Notes: generated by a model from the letters alone, not told the origin. 64,000 nucleotides of DNA from JAHDVS01 sp964370985 (GCA_964370985.1 CAYJLE010000003.1:62001-126000); one strand, 5' to 3'. Positions 1 through 8,915 are shown, counted from the stretch's first letter. Numbers and translations are program-made.

Positions 1-195
1 CGCGAGTCCGCGCAGCCGCTCCTCGGTGAACACCTGCGCCACGAGCCCCATCTCGCGCAGCACCATCAGGTGGCCGTCGTCCGAGACCGCGATCCCGGCC
101 GACTCCTGGCCGCGGTGCTGGAGAGCGAGCAGTCCGAAGTGCGCGATCCGGGCGACGTCGCGGTCGGGCGCGTGGATGCCGAAGATTCCGCACAC
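1..195 (-). CDS. purF: Amidophosphoribosyltransferase PurF, N-terminal part (cut by window edge)
   Basis: PurF makes 5-phosphoribosylamine from PRPP and glutamine, the committed step of purine synthesis. Only the first 65 codons are present; the gene runs off the left edge. From the GTG start the protein reads MCGIFGIHAPDRD, then LLALQHRGQESAGIAVSDDG, the class II glutamine amidotransferase N-terminus. Cys2 becomes the N-terminal nucleophile after Met removal, and QHRGQES is the typical PurF strand. The start lies 2 nt after the purL stop, so the two genes are co-transcribed. A PurF rather than GlmS or AsnB identity rests on the QHRGQESAG motif and the purL partner. Confidence 0.93.
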   Translation of the reverse strand, partial: MCGIFGIHAPDRDVARIAHFGLLALQHRGQESAGIAVSDDGHLMVLREMGLVAQVFTEERLRGLA

Positions 196-197
196 GG

Positions 198-2339
198 CTA
201 GCCGAGCGCCTCCGGGAGCGCGGACTCGTACGCGGCTCGCAGCTCGGGCACGGGGATGCCGAGCAGGGAGCCGCCGCCTACGGCGCCGAGCTTCCTGATC
301 GGGACGCCGTGGCGGGCGGCCACGGTCTGGATCTCGCCGGGGTGGCCAGCGACGATCGCCTGGCCGCCGCCCTCGCCGAACAGGGTGGCCGCGTCCTCCC
401 AGCCGAGCTCGAGCTCGGCGCCGAGGCCGGCGGCGATCGCGCACTCGGCCAGGCAGACCGCGAGCCCGCCGTCGGAGGCGTCGTGAACGCAGGAGGAGAA
501 CGGGGCGATCTGTGCGAGGAACGCGACGAGCGCGGCCTCGGCTGCGAGGTCGGGTGCGGCCGGCCGGCCCGCCGGCCCGCCGAGGAGGAGCGCCTGGTAC
601 TCGGAGCCGTCGAGCCGCAGCTCGGGCGCGCCGGCCAGGTAGATCGCGGCCCCCTCGCGCCAGGCGCCCGGGACGCGGCGCACGTCCGGCACGAGCCCGA
701 CGCAGCCGACGACGGGCGTGGGGTGGATCGCCCGCCCGTCCGTCTCGTTGTAGAGCGAGACGTTGCCGGAGACGACCGGCAGCCCGAGCGCCTCGCACGC
801 GAGCGCCATCCCCTCGATCGCCTCGGCGAGCTCCCACGCGATCTCGGGCTTCTCCGGGTTTCCGAAGTTGAGGCAGTCGGTGACGGCGAGCGGGCGCCCA
901 CCCGCGCAGGCGACGTTGCGGGCCGCCTCGAGCACGGCGAGCGAACCGCCGGCGCGCGGGTCGAGGGAGGCGAGCCTGCCGCAGCCATCGAGCGAGACGG
1001 CGAGCCCGCGCAGGGAAGGGCGCAGTCTGAGCACGGCCGCGTCGAGGCCGGGGCGGCGCACGGTCCTGGACTGGACGAGCTGGTCGTACTGGGCATAGAC
1101 CCAGACGCGGCTCGCGACGTTCGGCGAGGCGAGCAGGCGGAGGAGCTGGCGGGGCGCCGGGCGTGCGGCGCGCGGCGCCACCGGCTGCTCGAGCGCGCGC
1201 GGCCTCGTCTCGACGCGGTAGCGAGGCGCATCCTCGGTCAGGAGGCGGGCGGGGATGTCGCCGACCGGCTCGCCGCCCAGGAAGCAGCGCAGTCGACCCG
1301 TGTCGGTGACGTTCCCGATCGCGGTGCAGGGCAGCTCCCACTTCGCGCAGACCGACTCGACCTCCGCGAGCTGCCCGGGTTCGACGACCGCGATCATCCG
1401 CTCCTGGCTCTCGGAGATCATGATCTCCCAGGGCTCCATGCCCAGCTCGCGCAGCGGGACGCGGTCGAGATGGACGTCGACGCCCGCGCCGCCCTTCGAG
1501 GCCATCTCCGCGAGCGACGAGGCGAGCCCGGCCGCGCCGCAGTCCTGGAGCGACTCGACGAGGTCGCCGTCGACGAGCTCGAGGCTCGCCTCGATCAGCT
1601 TCTTGCCCGTGAACGGGTCGCCGACCTGGACGGTCGGGCGTTTGTCCTCGTCGGCGGCAGAGAGCTCGGCGCTCGCGAGAACGCTCGCTCCCCCGATCCC
1701 GTCGCGGCCGGTGGTGGCGCCGTAGAGGACGACGAGGTTGCCGGGGCCGCTCATGCTCGCACGGGTCACGCGATCGGCGGGCAGGAGGCCCACGCACATC
1801 GCGTTGACAAGGCAGTTGCCGGCGTAGCGCTCGTCGAACACGCATTCGCCTCCGACGGTCGGGACGCCCGTGCAGTTGCCGTAGTGGCCGACCCCCGCCA
1901 CCGCCCGCGAGAACATCCAGCGCTGGTGCCCATCCTCGAGCTCGCCAAAGCGCAGGGAGTCGAGGAGGGCGATCGGCCTCGCGCCCATCGCGACGACGTC
2001 GCGCAGGATCCCGCCGACGCCGGTCGCTGACCCCTGGAAGGGCTCGACTGCCGAGGGGTGGTTGTGGCTCTCGACCTTGAAGGCGGCGGCTAGCCCTTCG
2101 CCGACGTCGACGACGCCTGCGTTCTCGCCCGGCCCCTGGAGCACGGCCGGGCCGGAAGTCGGGAAGCGCTTCAGGAGCAGCGCCGAGTGCTTGTAGCCGC
2201 AGTGCTCCGACCAGAGGAGGGAGAAGACCGCGAGCTCGAAGTCGTTGGGAGCTCGGGCGAGCAGCTCGTGGATACGGTCGAACTCCCAGTCCGTCAGGCC
2301 GAGCGCGCGGTGAAGCGGCTGTTGTGCGACCGGGGCCAA
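198..2339 (-). CDS. purL: Phosphoribosylformylglycinamidine synthase large subunit PurL (small-type)
   Basis: PurL is the ATP-dependent synthetase subunit of FGAM synthase, which uses ammonia delivered by PurQ with PurS as adaptor. The protein is about 713 residues, right for the small PurL that needs separate purS and purQ, and both are present at 9.8-10.8 kb. Visible signatures are WSEHCGYKHS (about residues 43-52), FKVESHNHPSAVEPFQG, GGILRDVVAMGARPIA, SGNVSLYNET and HDASDGGLAVCLAE. The open frame extends further upstream without PurL-like sequence. I chose TTG at 2339 because it is the closest start before HRALGLTDWEFDRIHELL and it follows a TAGACT -10 element at 2351-2356. purF follows within 2 nt. 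Confidence 0.94.
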   Translation of the reverse strand: MAPVAQQPLHRALGLTDWEFDRIHELLARAPNDFELAVFSLLWSEHCGYKHSALLLKRFPTSGPAVLQGPGENAGVVDVGEGLAAAFKVESHNHPSAVEPFQGSATGVGGILRDVVAMGARPIALLDSLRFGELEDGHQRWMFSRAVAGVGHYGNCTGVPTVGGECVFDERYAGNCLVNAMCVGLLPADRVTRASMSGPGNLVVLYGATTGRDGIGGASVLASAELSAADEDKRPTVQVGDPFTGKKLIEASLELVDGDLVESLQDCGAAGLASSLAEMASKGGAGVDVHLDRVPLRELGMEPWEIMISESQERMIAVVEPGQLAEVESVCAKWELPCTAIGNVTDTGRLRCFLGGEPVGDIPARLLTEDAPRYRVETRPRALEQPVAPRAARPAPRQLLRLLASPNVASRVWVYAQYDQLVQSRTVRRPGLDAAVLRLRPSLRGLAVSLDGCGRLASLDPRAGGSLAVLEAARNVACAGGRPLAVTDCLNFGNPEKPEIAWELAEAIEGMALACEALGLPVVSGNVSLYNETDGRAIHPTPVVGCVGLVPDVRRVPGAWREGAAIYLAGAPELRLDGSEYQALLLGGPAGRPAAPDLAAEAALVAFLAQIAPFSSCVHDASDGGLAVCLAECAIAAGLGAELELGWEDAATLFGEGGGQAIVAGHPGEIQTVAARHGVPIRKLGAVGGGSLLGIPVPELRAAYESALPEALG

Positions 2340-2397
2340 GAAGCAGGTCCAGTCTAGCGGCCGGGCCCGACCGAGCGAAGGCGGTAGCCTCAGGCGG
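2340..2397. promoter_or_regulatory. Divergent promoter region purL / EamA transporter
   Basis: This 58-bp gap separates two divergent genes. On the plus strand TAGCCT (2385-2390) lies 7 nt before the GTG at 2398. On the minus strand TAGACT (2356-2351) lies 11 nt before the TTG of purL. Neither start has a Shine-Dalgarno sequence, so both mRNAs are probably leaderless or nearly so. No good -35 hexamers are visible. Confidence 0.45.
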
Positions 2398-3288
2398 GTG
2401 CACCGAGGGTACCTGCCGCTCCTGCTCTTCCTCGCGTCGCTCTGGGGAGCGTCGTACATGTTCATCAAGGTGGCGCTCGACGAGCTCGAGCCAGCGGCGA
2501 TGATGGCGCTCCGACTGTTCCTCGCCGCGGGCGTGCTCGTCACGATCCTGCTCGCGCAGATGGGCTGGCGCGCCGCCCTCGCCGGCGTGCGCGACGTCGG
2601 CTCGCGTGGGCTTGCGCTCGGGCTCTTCAACGCGGCGCTCCCGTTCTGGCTGATCGCCTGGGGCGAGAAGCACGTCGATTCCGGCGTGGCCGCGATCGCG
2701 AACTCGACGGTGCCGATCTTCGTCGCTCTGCTTGCGATCCGGCTCAACCCGGGTGAGCGTTCGCGCGGCCTGCGGCTCGTGGGGGTCATGCTCGGGCTCG
2801 TCGGGGTCGGGGTGCTGACGGGCCTGAGCCCGGATGGCGGCTGGTGGGCGGTCGCGGGGACGCTCGCGGTCGTCCTCTCCTCGGCCTGCTACGCGTGGGC
2901 GAACCTGTTCACCCAGCGTCACTTCACCCGCACGGCGCCGCTCGTGCTCGCCACGGTCGCGATCACGACGGCGGCGTTCCTGATCCTGCCGTTCGGGCTC
3001 GCCCAGCTCCCCGGGCACGTGCCGGGCTGGAGGACACTCGGGTCGGTGGCCGCGCTCGGTGTGCTCGGTACGTCCGTGGCCTACCTCGTCCACTACCGGC
3101 TCGTGACGCGATACGGTTCGTCGCGTTCCTCGCTCGTGACCTACCTGATCCCCGCCTTCGCGCTGCTCTACGGGAGCGTCTTCCTCGACGAGCCGTTGAC
3201 GCTCGGGGCCCTGCTCGGGCTCGCCCTGATCCTCGGCGGCGTCGGGCTCGGGTCCGGGCTCGTGCGGCGGCGCAGGGTCGCGGCGTGA
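2398..3288 (+). CDS. EamA/DMT-superfamily membrane transporter
   Basis: A 296-residue integral membrane protein of the drug/metabolite transporter superfamily, with two EamA repeats of about five helices each. The N-terminus YLPLLLFLASLWGASYMFIK, with the W-G-x-x-Y/F motif, is diagnostic; the second repeat begins near AVAGTLAVVLSSACYAWANL. The C-terminus carries a short basic tail (RRRRVAA) on the expected cytoplasmic side. Substrate cannot be told from sequence; amino acid or metabolite efflux is usual. The stop overlaps the next gene's start by 4 nt (GTGA), so the two are translationally coupled. Start GTG is supported by the -10 TAGCCT 7 nt upstream. Confidence 0.88.
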   Translation: MHRGYLPLLLFLASLWGASYMFIKVALDELEPAAMMALRLFLAAGVLVTILLAQMGWRAALAGVRDVGSRGLALGLFNAALPFWLIAWGEKHVDSGVAAIANSTVPIFVALLAIRLNPGERSRGLRLVGVMLGLVGVGVLTGLSPDGGWWAVAGTLAVVLSSACYAWANLFTQRHFTRTAPLVLATVAITTAAFLILPFGLAQLPGHVPGWRTLGSVAALGVLGTSVAYLVHYRLVTRYGSSRSSLVTYLIPAFALLYGSVFLDEPLTLGALLGLALILGGVGLGSGLVRRRRVAA

Positions 3289-3836
3289 CCGTCGTCGAGG
3301 ACGAGGGTCTCAGGCTGCGGCGCGCGACCGAGGACGATCTGCCGTTCCTGCTCGAGCTCGCGGCCCGGCCGGAGGTCGCCGACTTCCTCGCAGCGGTCTC
3401 GCCGTGGGAGGAGAGCGAGGTGCGCGCGGCGCTCGCGGCCGACGCGCGGGAGGAGGGTCGGTTCGTGCTCAAGGCGCTGGCCCCGGACGGGGGCTTCGAG
3501 CCCGCGGGCGGGCTCGCCTTCTCGGTCGCGAACCGCCGCAGCAGGATCGCCTACCTGTTCGGCGTGATGGTCGACCCGGCGTGGCGGGGCTGGGGCCTCG
3601 CGGGGCGGGCGTCCCGCCTGCTCGCCGAGCACCTGATCCGCGAGCTCGACTACCACCGCGTCCAGCTCGAGGTCTACGGGTTCAACGAGGCCGCGCTGCG
3701 CGTGTTCGAGCACGCCGGGTTCGTACGCGAGGGTGTGCGGAGGGCCGCCTACCTGCGCCACGGGAGCTGGCACGACGGCGTGCTCTTCGGCCTGCTCGAG
3801 GAGGACCTGGCCGACGCCGGGGAATCCAGCGGCTAG
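3285..3836 (+). CDS. GNAT-family N-acetyltransferase (RimJ/RimL type)
   Basis: A 183-residue GNAT acetyltransferase. The N-terminus GLRLRRATEDDLPFLLELAA is the usual first strand and helix. The acetyl-CoA binding region reads FGVMVDPAWRGWGLAGRASR (V-x-P-x-x-R-G-x-G-x-A). It is followed by YHRVQLEVYGFNEAALRVFE and HAGFVREGVRR, the conserved strand-helix-strand near the acceptor site. The substrate is unknown. The GTG start overlaps the stop of the EamA gene in a GTGA tetranucleotide; an upstream extension of the same frame is not protein-like. Coupled expression with the transporter might mean modification of the exported compound, but this is speculation. Confidence 0.88.
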   Translation: MTVVEDEGLRLRRATEDDLPFLLELAARPEVADFLAAVSPWEESEVRAALAADAREEGRFVLKALAPDGGFEPAGGLAFSVANRRSRIAYLFGVMVDPAWRGWGLAGRASRLLAEHLIRELDYHRVQLEVYGFNEAALRVFEHAGFVREGVRRAAYLRHGSWHDGVLFGLLEEDLADAGESSG

Positions 3837-3906
3837 GCTTCGCTCGAGGTGAGCCGTCCCTAGCGAGCCCGTATCCGTCCCCCGTCGCGGACTCGCCTAC
3901 CTCCTC

Positions 3907-5100
3907 GTGTTCGCTGCGGCCGCGGTCGGCGCGGGACTCGTCCGCACGGTCGCGACCACGTACCTGCCCGTCCTCCTCGCCGAGGTGAAGCAGGCGCCGG
4001 GGCTGATCGGCTCCGTGATGATCGTGAACTCGCTGGCCGGCTTCGCCGTGCCGCTCGCGGTCGGCTTCTGGAGCGATCGGCGACACACCGTCCGCCACGG
4101 CCGTCGCCCCTTCATCGCGGGCGGCAGCCTGCTGACGGCGCTCGGCCTGGCGGCGGTGCCGCTCGGGCACGGCTCGTCGTTCCTCGTGCTCTCGCTGGCC
4201 GGGCTCGTCGCCTACATCGGCGTCAACGTCGTCACGACAGTCCATCGAGCGCTCGTCCACGACTGCTTCAAGACGGGTGCGCATACCCGGGGCAACGGGG
4301 CGCAGGAGGTGGCGATGCTCGGCGGGGCTCTGCTCGGGCTCGTCGTCGGCGGCGCCCTGACGGAGCTCGCGACGTGGGCGCCCTTCGTCCTCGCCGCGGT
4401 GGCGATGCCGCTGCTCGCCTGGCCGACGCTGCGGTTCGTCCCGGTGTCGGTCCTCACCGGAGAGGTCGCCCACCACCGGCTTCACCCCCGGCCGGTTCGG
4501 TTCTACCGCGCGGCGATGGTCAGGCCGGGCGTTCGGGCGATGCTCGCCGCGGAGATCCTCTGGGTGCTCGGCTACGCCTCGCTGCCCGTGTTCTTCATCC
4601 TCTACGCGAAGAACGTGCTGGGACTCGGTACCGGTGTCGCCTCGCTCTGGCTCGCCGCGTTTGCCGTCGCCTCCGGCGTTGCGATGGGGCTGTCCGGTCG
4701 CCTGTGCGGACCGCGCTGGCACAAGCCCCTGCTGGTCGCGGGCGTCGCGCTCATGGGCGCGGGCTTCCTCGCGATCGCCGCATCGACGAGCCTCGTGATG
4801 GTCTCGATCTCCGTGCTGCCGGCGGCGATCGGGTTCGGTCTGATCTCGACGCTCGGCTACTCGCTGTTCGCGGCGTTGATCCCCCGCGGCGAGGCGGGCG
4901 GGTACACGGCGCTCTACTTCTCGCTGCGGGCGGCGGCGGCGGTCGTCGCGCTGCCTGTGGCGGGGTGGACGATCGCCGCGACGGGCAGCTACCGCTCGAT
5001 GTTCGTTCTCGGCGGCGGCGCCACGCTGGCCGCGCTCGTGCCGCTGGCGTTCGCCCCCAACCCGGGGCGGGCGGCGACGTTGCTCGCGCGCCACGCCTGA
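3907..5100 (+). CDS. Major facilitator superfamily transporter
   Basis: A 397-residue MFS permease with 12 predicted helices. The loop between helices 2 and 3 reads GFWSDRRHTVRHGRRPFI, a version of the MFS signature G-x-x-x-D-R-x-G-R-R. That sequence, with the long basic loop, resembles the glycoside-pentoside-hexuronide/SLC45-like branch, so a sugar substrate is possible but not shown. GTG at 3907 is the only standard start in frame after the upstream stop at 3850. It lies very close to the first helix (FAAAAVGAGLVRTVATTYLP), so the true N-terminus may begin slightly upstream at a non-standard codon. Confidence 0.85.
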   Translation: MFAAAAVGAGLVRTVATTYLPVLLAEVKQAPGLIGSVMIVNSLAGFAVPLAVGFWSDRRHTVRHGRRPFIAGGSLLTALGLAAVPLGHGSSFLVLSLAGLVAYIGVNVVTTVHRALVHDCFKTGAHTRGNGAQEVAMLGGALLGLVVGGALTELATWAPFVLAAVAMPLLAWPTLRFVPVSVLTGEVAHHRLHPRPVRFYRAAMVRPGVRAMLAAEILWVLGYASLPVFFILYAKNVLGLGTGVASLWLAAFAVASGVAMGLSGRLCGPRWHKPLLVAGVALMGAGFLAIAASTSLVMVSISVLPAAIGFGLISTLGYSLFAALIPRGEAGGYTALYFSLRAAAAVVALPVAGWTIAATGSYRSMFVLGGGATLAALVPLAFAPNPGRAATLLARHA

Positions 5101-5180
5101 GCCTGGATAGGCTCCGGCTGTGGAGCTCGTCCATAGAACGTGTGCCCCCCGTGTTTCAGCGCCTGCTCACGGAGGGGATT

Positions 5181-5894
5181 TCACGAGACCCCAGGGCTCG
5201 TCGCCTCAGCGAAGGCGGCTACGAGCGTGGCCCTCGTCTCGGGCGTGTCGGCCCAGACGCTGAAAAGCCAGTCTCCGTCTGGCTCGGCCCATGACGCCGC
5301 GTACCAGGGCGTTCCGTCGAGCGTCGAGTTCCACACGAGGCACACGAGCGACCCCGCGAGGTCGAGGGCCCGCGCCTCGATCTCCACCGGCGCGCCCTCG
5401 AAGCCGTCCTTCTCGAACATGCGCGCGAGGAGCTCGAGGTAGCCAGCCGCCGTCATCCCCGGCTCGAAGCCCTCGACGTTCTCCCGGCTCACCCCCCCCA
5501 CGAACGCGTCCGGCTTGCCCGTCGCCGTGTAGCGAGCGCCGTAGCGCGCGCCTGTCACGAACTCCCGGTCGGCGAGAGCGCGCCCAGCGACCTCGGCCGG
5601 CAGCGCCGCGGTGAGAGCGCGAAGCGACGCCCCGTCGCGCGGGAGGACGACGGTCTCGAGGCCCCACGGCGGAGCCTCCGCCTTGCGTTCCTCGCCGCCG
5701 CACGTGGCGCCGATTATCACGACGAAGAGGAAGGCGAGAACGGCAAAGCACCGACGATGAACGCCGCCCGCCCGCGACGGGACTGTCTGCCCGAACGCTT
5801 TGGCGAGGTCGATTAGATCTCCCGCCTTCGCCAAGCGCAATGCTGCCCAGCCGCGTCGCTCCAAGGTTGCGCGAAGACCCATCGCCGATGGCAT
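5181..5894 (-). CDS. Hypothetical protein with one membrane segment
   Basis: No family recognised. About 237 residues from the ATG at 5894. Residues 1-50 are basic; then comes one hydrophobic segment, RCFAVLAFLFVVIIGATCGG, which looks like a signal anchor or an imperfect lipobox (the residues before Cys are not classical). The rest is a soluble extracytoplasmic domain, with YGARYTATGKPDAFVGG, VWNSTLDGTPWYAASW and LFSVWADTPETRATLVAAFA. The pattern suits a secreted or membrane-anchored protein. A TAGGAT -10 (5905-5910) sits 10 nt upstream of the chosen start; ATG at 5882 is an alternative. It converges on the MFS gene. Confidence 0.6.
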   Translation of the reverse strand: MPSAMGLRATLERRGWAALRLAKAGDLIDLAKAFGQTVPSRAGGVHRRCFAVLAFLFVVIIGATCGGEERKAEAPPWGLETVVLPRDGASLRALTAALPAEVAGRALADREFVTGARYGARYTATGKPDAFVGGVSRENVEGFEPGMTAAGYLELLARMFEKDGFEGAPVEIEARALDLAGSLVCLVWNSTLDGTPWYAASWAEPDGDWLFSVWADTPETRATLVAAFAEATSPGVS

Positions 5895-6059
5895 AGCGAG
5901 TGAGATCCTAGACTCGGAAGGTCTCATCGGTGCGTGCGTTTCCGGGAAGAAGTGGAGTCCCCTAGCCGGGCTCCCCGGCGGACGAAGCCGTAGACTGCCG
6001 GCAGGAACTCCGAGAGCCACCGAAGGCCGGCGGCTCCCCGGCGAGGAGTTGATCCCCAA

Positions 6060-6440
6060 GTGGAGCTCGTCCACACCTGCTATCGCATCACCGACCCCGA
6101 CCGGTCGGTCGCCTTCTACGAGGCGCTCGGGTTCGAGGAGCGCCGTCGCATGCCGATCCGCGACGAGGCGATCAACGTCTTCATGGGCCTGCCTGGCGAC
6201 GGCGACCGGCTCGAGCTGACCTACAACTTCGGCGTCGCCTCGTACGAGCTCGGCACCGGCTACGGGCACATCGCGCTCACGGTCGACGACCTCGAGGCGA
6301 CGCTCGAGCGTCTCGCGGCGCAGGGGATCCAGCCCGAGCGGCCGCCCTACCGCGTGCGCGAGGGCGGGTCACGCCTCTGCTTCGTGCGCGACCCGGACGG
6401 CTACCGCATCGAGCTGATCGAGCGCCCGGCCGGCGGCTGA
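6060..6440 (+). CDS. gloA: Glyoxalase I / VOC-family lactoylglutathione lyase
   Basis: A 126-residue vicinal-oxygen-chelate protein with two beta-alpha-beta-beta-beta units. The start MELVHTCYRITDPDRSVAFY carries the first metal-ligand His and matches the GloA N-terminus (HTxxR/I). The second unit has GYGHIALTVDD (second His), and C-terminal FVRDPDGYRIELIER supplies the final Glu ligand. Length equals the classical dimeric glyoxalase I (about 130). It detoxifies methylglyoxal as its thiol hemiacetal; in actinobacteria the thiol may be mycothiol rather than glutathione. GTG start. A possible -10 (TAGACT, 5991-5996) lies 63 nt upstream. Confidence 0.85.
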   Translation: MELVHTCYRITDPDRSVAFYEALGFEERRRMPIRDEAINVFMGLPGDGDRLELTYNFGVASYELGTGYGHIALTVDDLEATLERLAAQGIQPERPPYRVREGGSRLCFVRDPDGYRIELIERPAGG

Positions 6441-6474
6441 TCCCGCCCCGAGGAAACCGGGCCAGGTCGGGAGA

Positions 6475-7050
6475 CTACGGCGCCGGCGGGCGGGTGGGGC
6501 GCTCGGGCCAGCGAGTCCGGCTCATGAGCTCGAGCAGCTCTCCGGGGTCCGTGGCGACGGAGATCGCCGCGCGGTGCTCCGGGCGCAGGAAGCCCTCGGC
6601 CACCGCGTGGTCGGCGAACGCGAGCAGCGGCCCGAAGTAGCCGTCGACGTCGAGAAGCCCGCACGGCTTCGCGTGGATCCCGAGCTGGCCCCAGGTGATC
6701 GCCTCGGCGAGCTCGTCGAGGGTGCCCATGCCGCCGGGGAGCGCGACGAACCCGGCCGCGAGCTCGCTCATCAGCGCTTTGCGTTCGTGCATCGTCTCCA
6801 CCACGTGGAGCTCGGTCAGGCCCGGGTGCGCGAGCTCCCGCTCGACCAGCCCGCGCGGGATCACGCCCACTGCCTCACCGTCCCGCTCGAGCACGGCGTC
6901 CGCGAGCACGCCCATCAGGCCGACCGCGGCACCGCCGTAGACGAGGCCGATCCCCCGCCGCGTGAGCTCCGCCGCGAGCGCGCGGGCAGCGGCTGCGTAC
7001 GCGGGCTGCCGGCCGGCGCTCGAGCCGCAGAAGACGCAGACGCGCCGCAC
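6475..7050 (-). CDS. LOG family nucleotide 5'-monophosphate phosphoribohydrolase
   Basis: A 191-residue LOG/TIGR00730 protein. Start RRVCVFCGSSAGRQPAYA is the typical first strand. The phosphoribohydrolase signature PGGMGTLDELAEAITWGQLG (PGGxGTxxE) is intact, with the preceding METMHERKALM also conserved. The family hydrolyses cytokinin riboside monophosphates or other nucleotide monophosphates to base plus ribose-5-phosphate. In bacteria without plant hosts it is often assigned to nucleotide salvage or turnover. GTG start, 7 nt after the stop of the DUF4389 protein gene, so they likely share a transcript. Confidence 0.9.
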   Translation of the reverse strand: MRRVCVFCGSSAGRQPAYAAAARALAAELTRRGIGLVYGGAAVGLMGVLADAVLERDGEAVGVIPRGLVERELAHPGLTELHVVETMHERKALMSELAAGFVALPGGMGTLDELAEAITWGQLGIHAKPCGLLDVDGYFGPLLAFADHAVAEGFLRPEHRAAISVATDPGELLELMSRTRWPERPTRPPAP

Positions 7051-7057
7051 CCCGGTG

Positions 7058-8452
7058 CTAGCGCTCGAGGCGGAACGGCGGGTACTCGTCGCGCATCAGG
7101 CCGGCGTAGGCCCAGACCCGGAACGACCAGCGGTTCATTCCGAGCACGAACTGGAAGAGCTCGCGCGGGTAGCGGCCGGTGAAGAGCAGCCACACCGCCG
7201 CGACGATCACGAGGATCCCGATCAGGCCGCCCCCCCAGGGCCACCAGCCGAAGTCCCAGTCTGCGTCGCCCCAGTCGGCCCAGCCCCAGCGGCTGAAGCC
7301 GAAGCCGCCGTTGAAGATGCCGACGACGATGTAGTGCGGGATCGCGAGCAGCCACCACTTGACCAGCACGAGGCCCCGGGAGAGCCTCTCCGGGTACTCG
7401 ACGTCGAGGCTGGCGGGGTAGTCGGGGTCGGGCGCGAGCGAGAACGGCGGGTAGCGATCGGTGCCGAGCGCGCTGTAGCTGTAGAAGGCGACCCGCCACG
7501 TCCAGCGCAGGACCCCGACGTTGAAGTCGAAGATCCCGCGCGGGTAGCGGCCGGTGACGAGGATCGCGAAGAACGCGACGACGGTGAGGACCGCGAACGC
7601 GATCCAGAGCACGACGAGGACGAGGAAGTGCGGGATCGCGAGCAGCCACTTGACGAGCCACAGGCCGCGGCTGAGCGATGGATCGAGCTCGCCCTCGACC
7701 GAGACGGGATAGCTTCCCGCCGACACGGGCTGGGGAGTCGTTCCGGGCTCGGGCAGCGTCGGGGCCGCGGCTCCCCGCGGGGAGCGGGCGCCGAAGTAGG
7801 TCATGGTCGCTCCGCCGCCGAGCAGGAGCGCCCCGCCCGCGAGCAGCCCGATCGCGAGCGGGAGGATCAGCCCCGTCTTGCCGGCGATCGTCAGGTCCGC
7901 CTCGACCGCCCGCGAGCCGTCAGCGTTCATCGCCACGATCGACCAGTCGCCGCCGGTGACGTCCCAGGTCAGGGTCTGCGTCCCGGGCCCGCTCGCCGAC
8001 GCGACCCAGAACGTCTGCGCGGCGGGGTCGGCGGGCGTACCGGTGCCCGGGACGCGCCGGTACTCGACGGAGGTGACCTCGCGGTGGCGGTCGATGTCGA
8101 TGTCCCTGACCTCGTCGTGCTCGACGCCGGCGAGGTAGGCGTCCACGTCCCGATCCCGCGCGACGCCGAGGAACAGCTCCGTGCCGGCGGCGGTGCTCGA
8201 GCCGCGCAGGCGTAGCGTTCCGAGCCGGCCCTGGTCGAAGAGCCAGTCGGGCACGTCGCTCAGGCTCAACTCCTCCGACGTGATCGCGTACGCGGTCGTC
8301 TGCAAGCGCGTCAGCTCGCTCGTGAAGAAGCCCTCGTCGTCGCGCTGGGTCGTGTGGGCCCACAGCAGCCCGCCGCCGCCGGCGAGCAGCCCGAGCGCGA
8401 TCAGGGTCGCCAGCGACCCGAGCACGATCAGCAGCACCTTGCCGGCCTTCAC
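7058..8452 (-). CDS. DUF4389-domain membrane protein (two copies)
   Basis: A 464-residue membrane protein of unknown function. An N-terminal helix (VLLIVLGSLATLIALGLLAG) precedes an exported beta-rich domain of about 150 residues. A second helix, LILPLAIGLLAGGALLLGGG, leads to two tandem DUF4389 units. Each unit has the same plan: LSRGLWLVKWLLAIPHFLV then FAILVTGRYPRGIFDFNVG in the first, and LSRGLVLVKWWLLAIPHYIV then LFTGRYPRELFQFVLGMNRW in the second. DUF4389 proteins are widespread in actinobacteria. GTG start with TAGCCT (8462-8467) 9 nt upstream and no Shine-Dalgarno. Confidence 0.85.
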   Translation of the reverse strand: MKAGKVLLIVLGSLATLIALGLLAGGGGLLWAHTTQRDDEGFFTSELTRLQTTAYAITSEELSLSDVPDWLFDQGRLGTLRLRGSSTAAGTELFLGVARDRDVDAYLAGVEHDEVRDIDIDRHREVTSVEYRRVPGTGTPADPAAQTFWVASASGPGTQTLTWDVTGGDWSIVAMNADGSRAVEADLTIAGKTGLILPLAIGLLAGGALLLGGGATMTYFGARSPRGAAAPTLPEPGTTPQPVSAGSYPVSVEGELDPSLSRGLWLVKWLLAIPHFLVLVVLWIAFAVLTVVAFFAILVTGRYPRGIFDFNVGVLRWTWRVAFYSYSALGTDRYPPFSLAPDPDYPASLDVEYPERLSRGLVLVKWWLLAIPHYIVVGIFNGGFGFSRWGWADWGDADWDFGWWPWGGGLIGILVIVAAVWLLFTGRYPRELFQFVLGMNRWSFRVWAYAGLMRDEYPPFRLER

Positions 8453-8565
8453 GCCACCAGGAGGCTAGCCGCAACGGGGTGCGGGCACAAATGCGGCATG
8501 CCTCCGTCACCGCTTCGGCACGATTCGCGCGCCACCCGTGCACATTTCCGCGCTACCGTCGTTCC

Positions 8566-8835
8566 ATGGGAGCGACCGTGACGACACCGTGGGGGCGGGC
8601 GACCGTGCTCGAGGAGGTGGCGATTCCCCAGGCGGGCGGGGGCCGGGAGCTCGGCTCGCTCGTCCAGCTGCTCGAGGGGCCGGACGGCGAGCGCCTGGTG
8701 CGGTTCGCCTACACGACGGGCGGCACGGCCAGGCGGGGGCCGGTGACGTTCCGGGCCGAGGATCTCGAGCGGCTGCGGGCGGGCCTGCGCGAGCGGCGGG
8801 CGCTCGCGCGAGCGCTCGGCGTGCGCCCGCGCTGA
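8566..8835 (+). CDS. Small conserved-looking hypothetical protein
   Basis: An 89-residue soluble protein, family not recognised. It begins MGATVTTPWGRATVLEEVAI and continues with a strand-rich core (SLVQLLEGPDGERLVRFAYT) and a basic C-terminal helix (DLERLRAGLRERRALARAL). A longer frame upstream is not protein-like. ATG is chosen because TACCGT (8554-8559) lies 6 nt upstream, the spacing seen for other leaderless starts here. The pattern -TPWGRATVLE- resembles small beta-barrel proteins that read out a fixed ligand or nucleic acid, but I cannot assign it. Confidence 0.6.
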   Translation: MGATVTTPWGRATVLEEVAIPQAGGGRELGSLVQLLEGPDGERLVRFAYTTGGTARRGPVTFRAEDLERLRAGLRERRALARALGVRPR

Positions 8836-8915
8836 GGGGGGTGATCGCCCCGGGGCGGCGCGAGCGCGAGAACGGGAACGAGCCGCGTTTCGACCGGACG
8901 TGTAGCGTCAGGCGC

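Noticed and set aside
3682..5094. Long open frame (470 codons) opposite the MFS gene
   Set aside because: It is a Arg/Glu/His-rich shadow frame caused by GC-rich codons of the MFS transporter, which has clear membrane helices and signature motifs.
5119..5136. Duplicate of the glyoxalase gene start (GTGGAGCTCGTCCA also at 6060)
   Set aside because: Only about 14 bases match and the following frame is not glyoxalase-like; GAGCTCGTC is a common codon run in this DNA.
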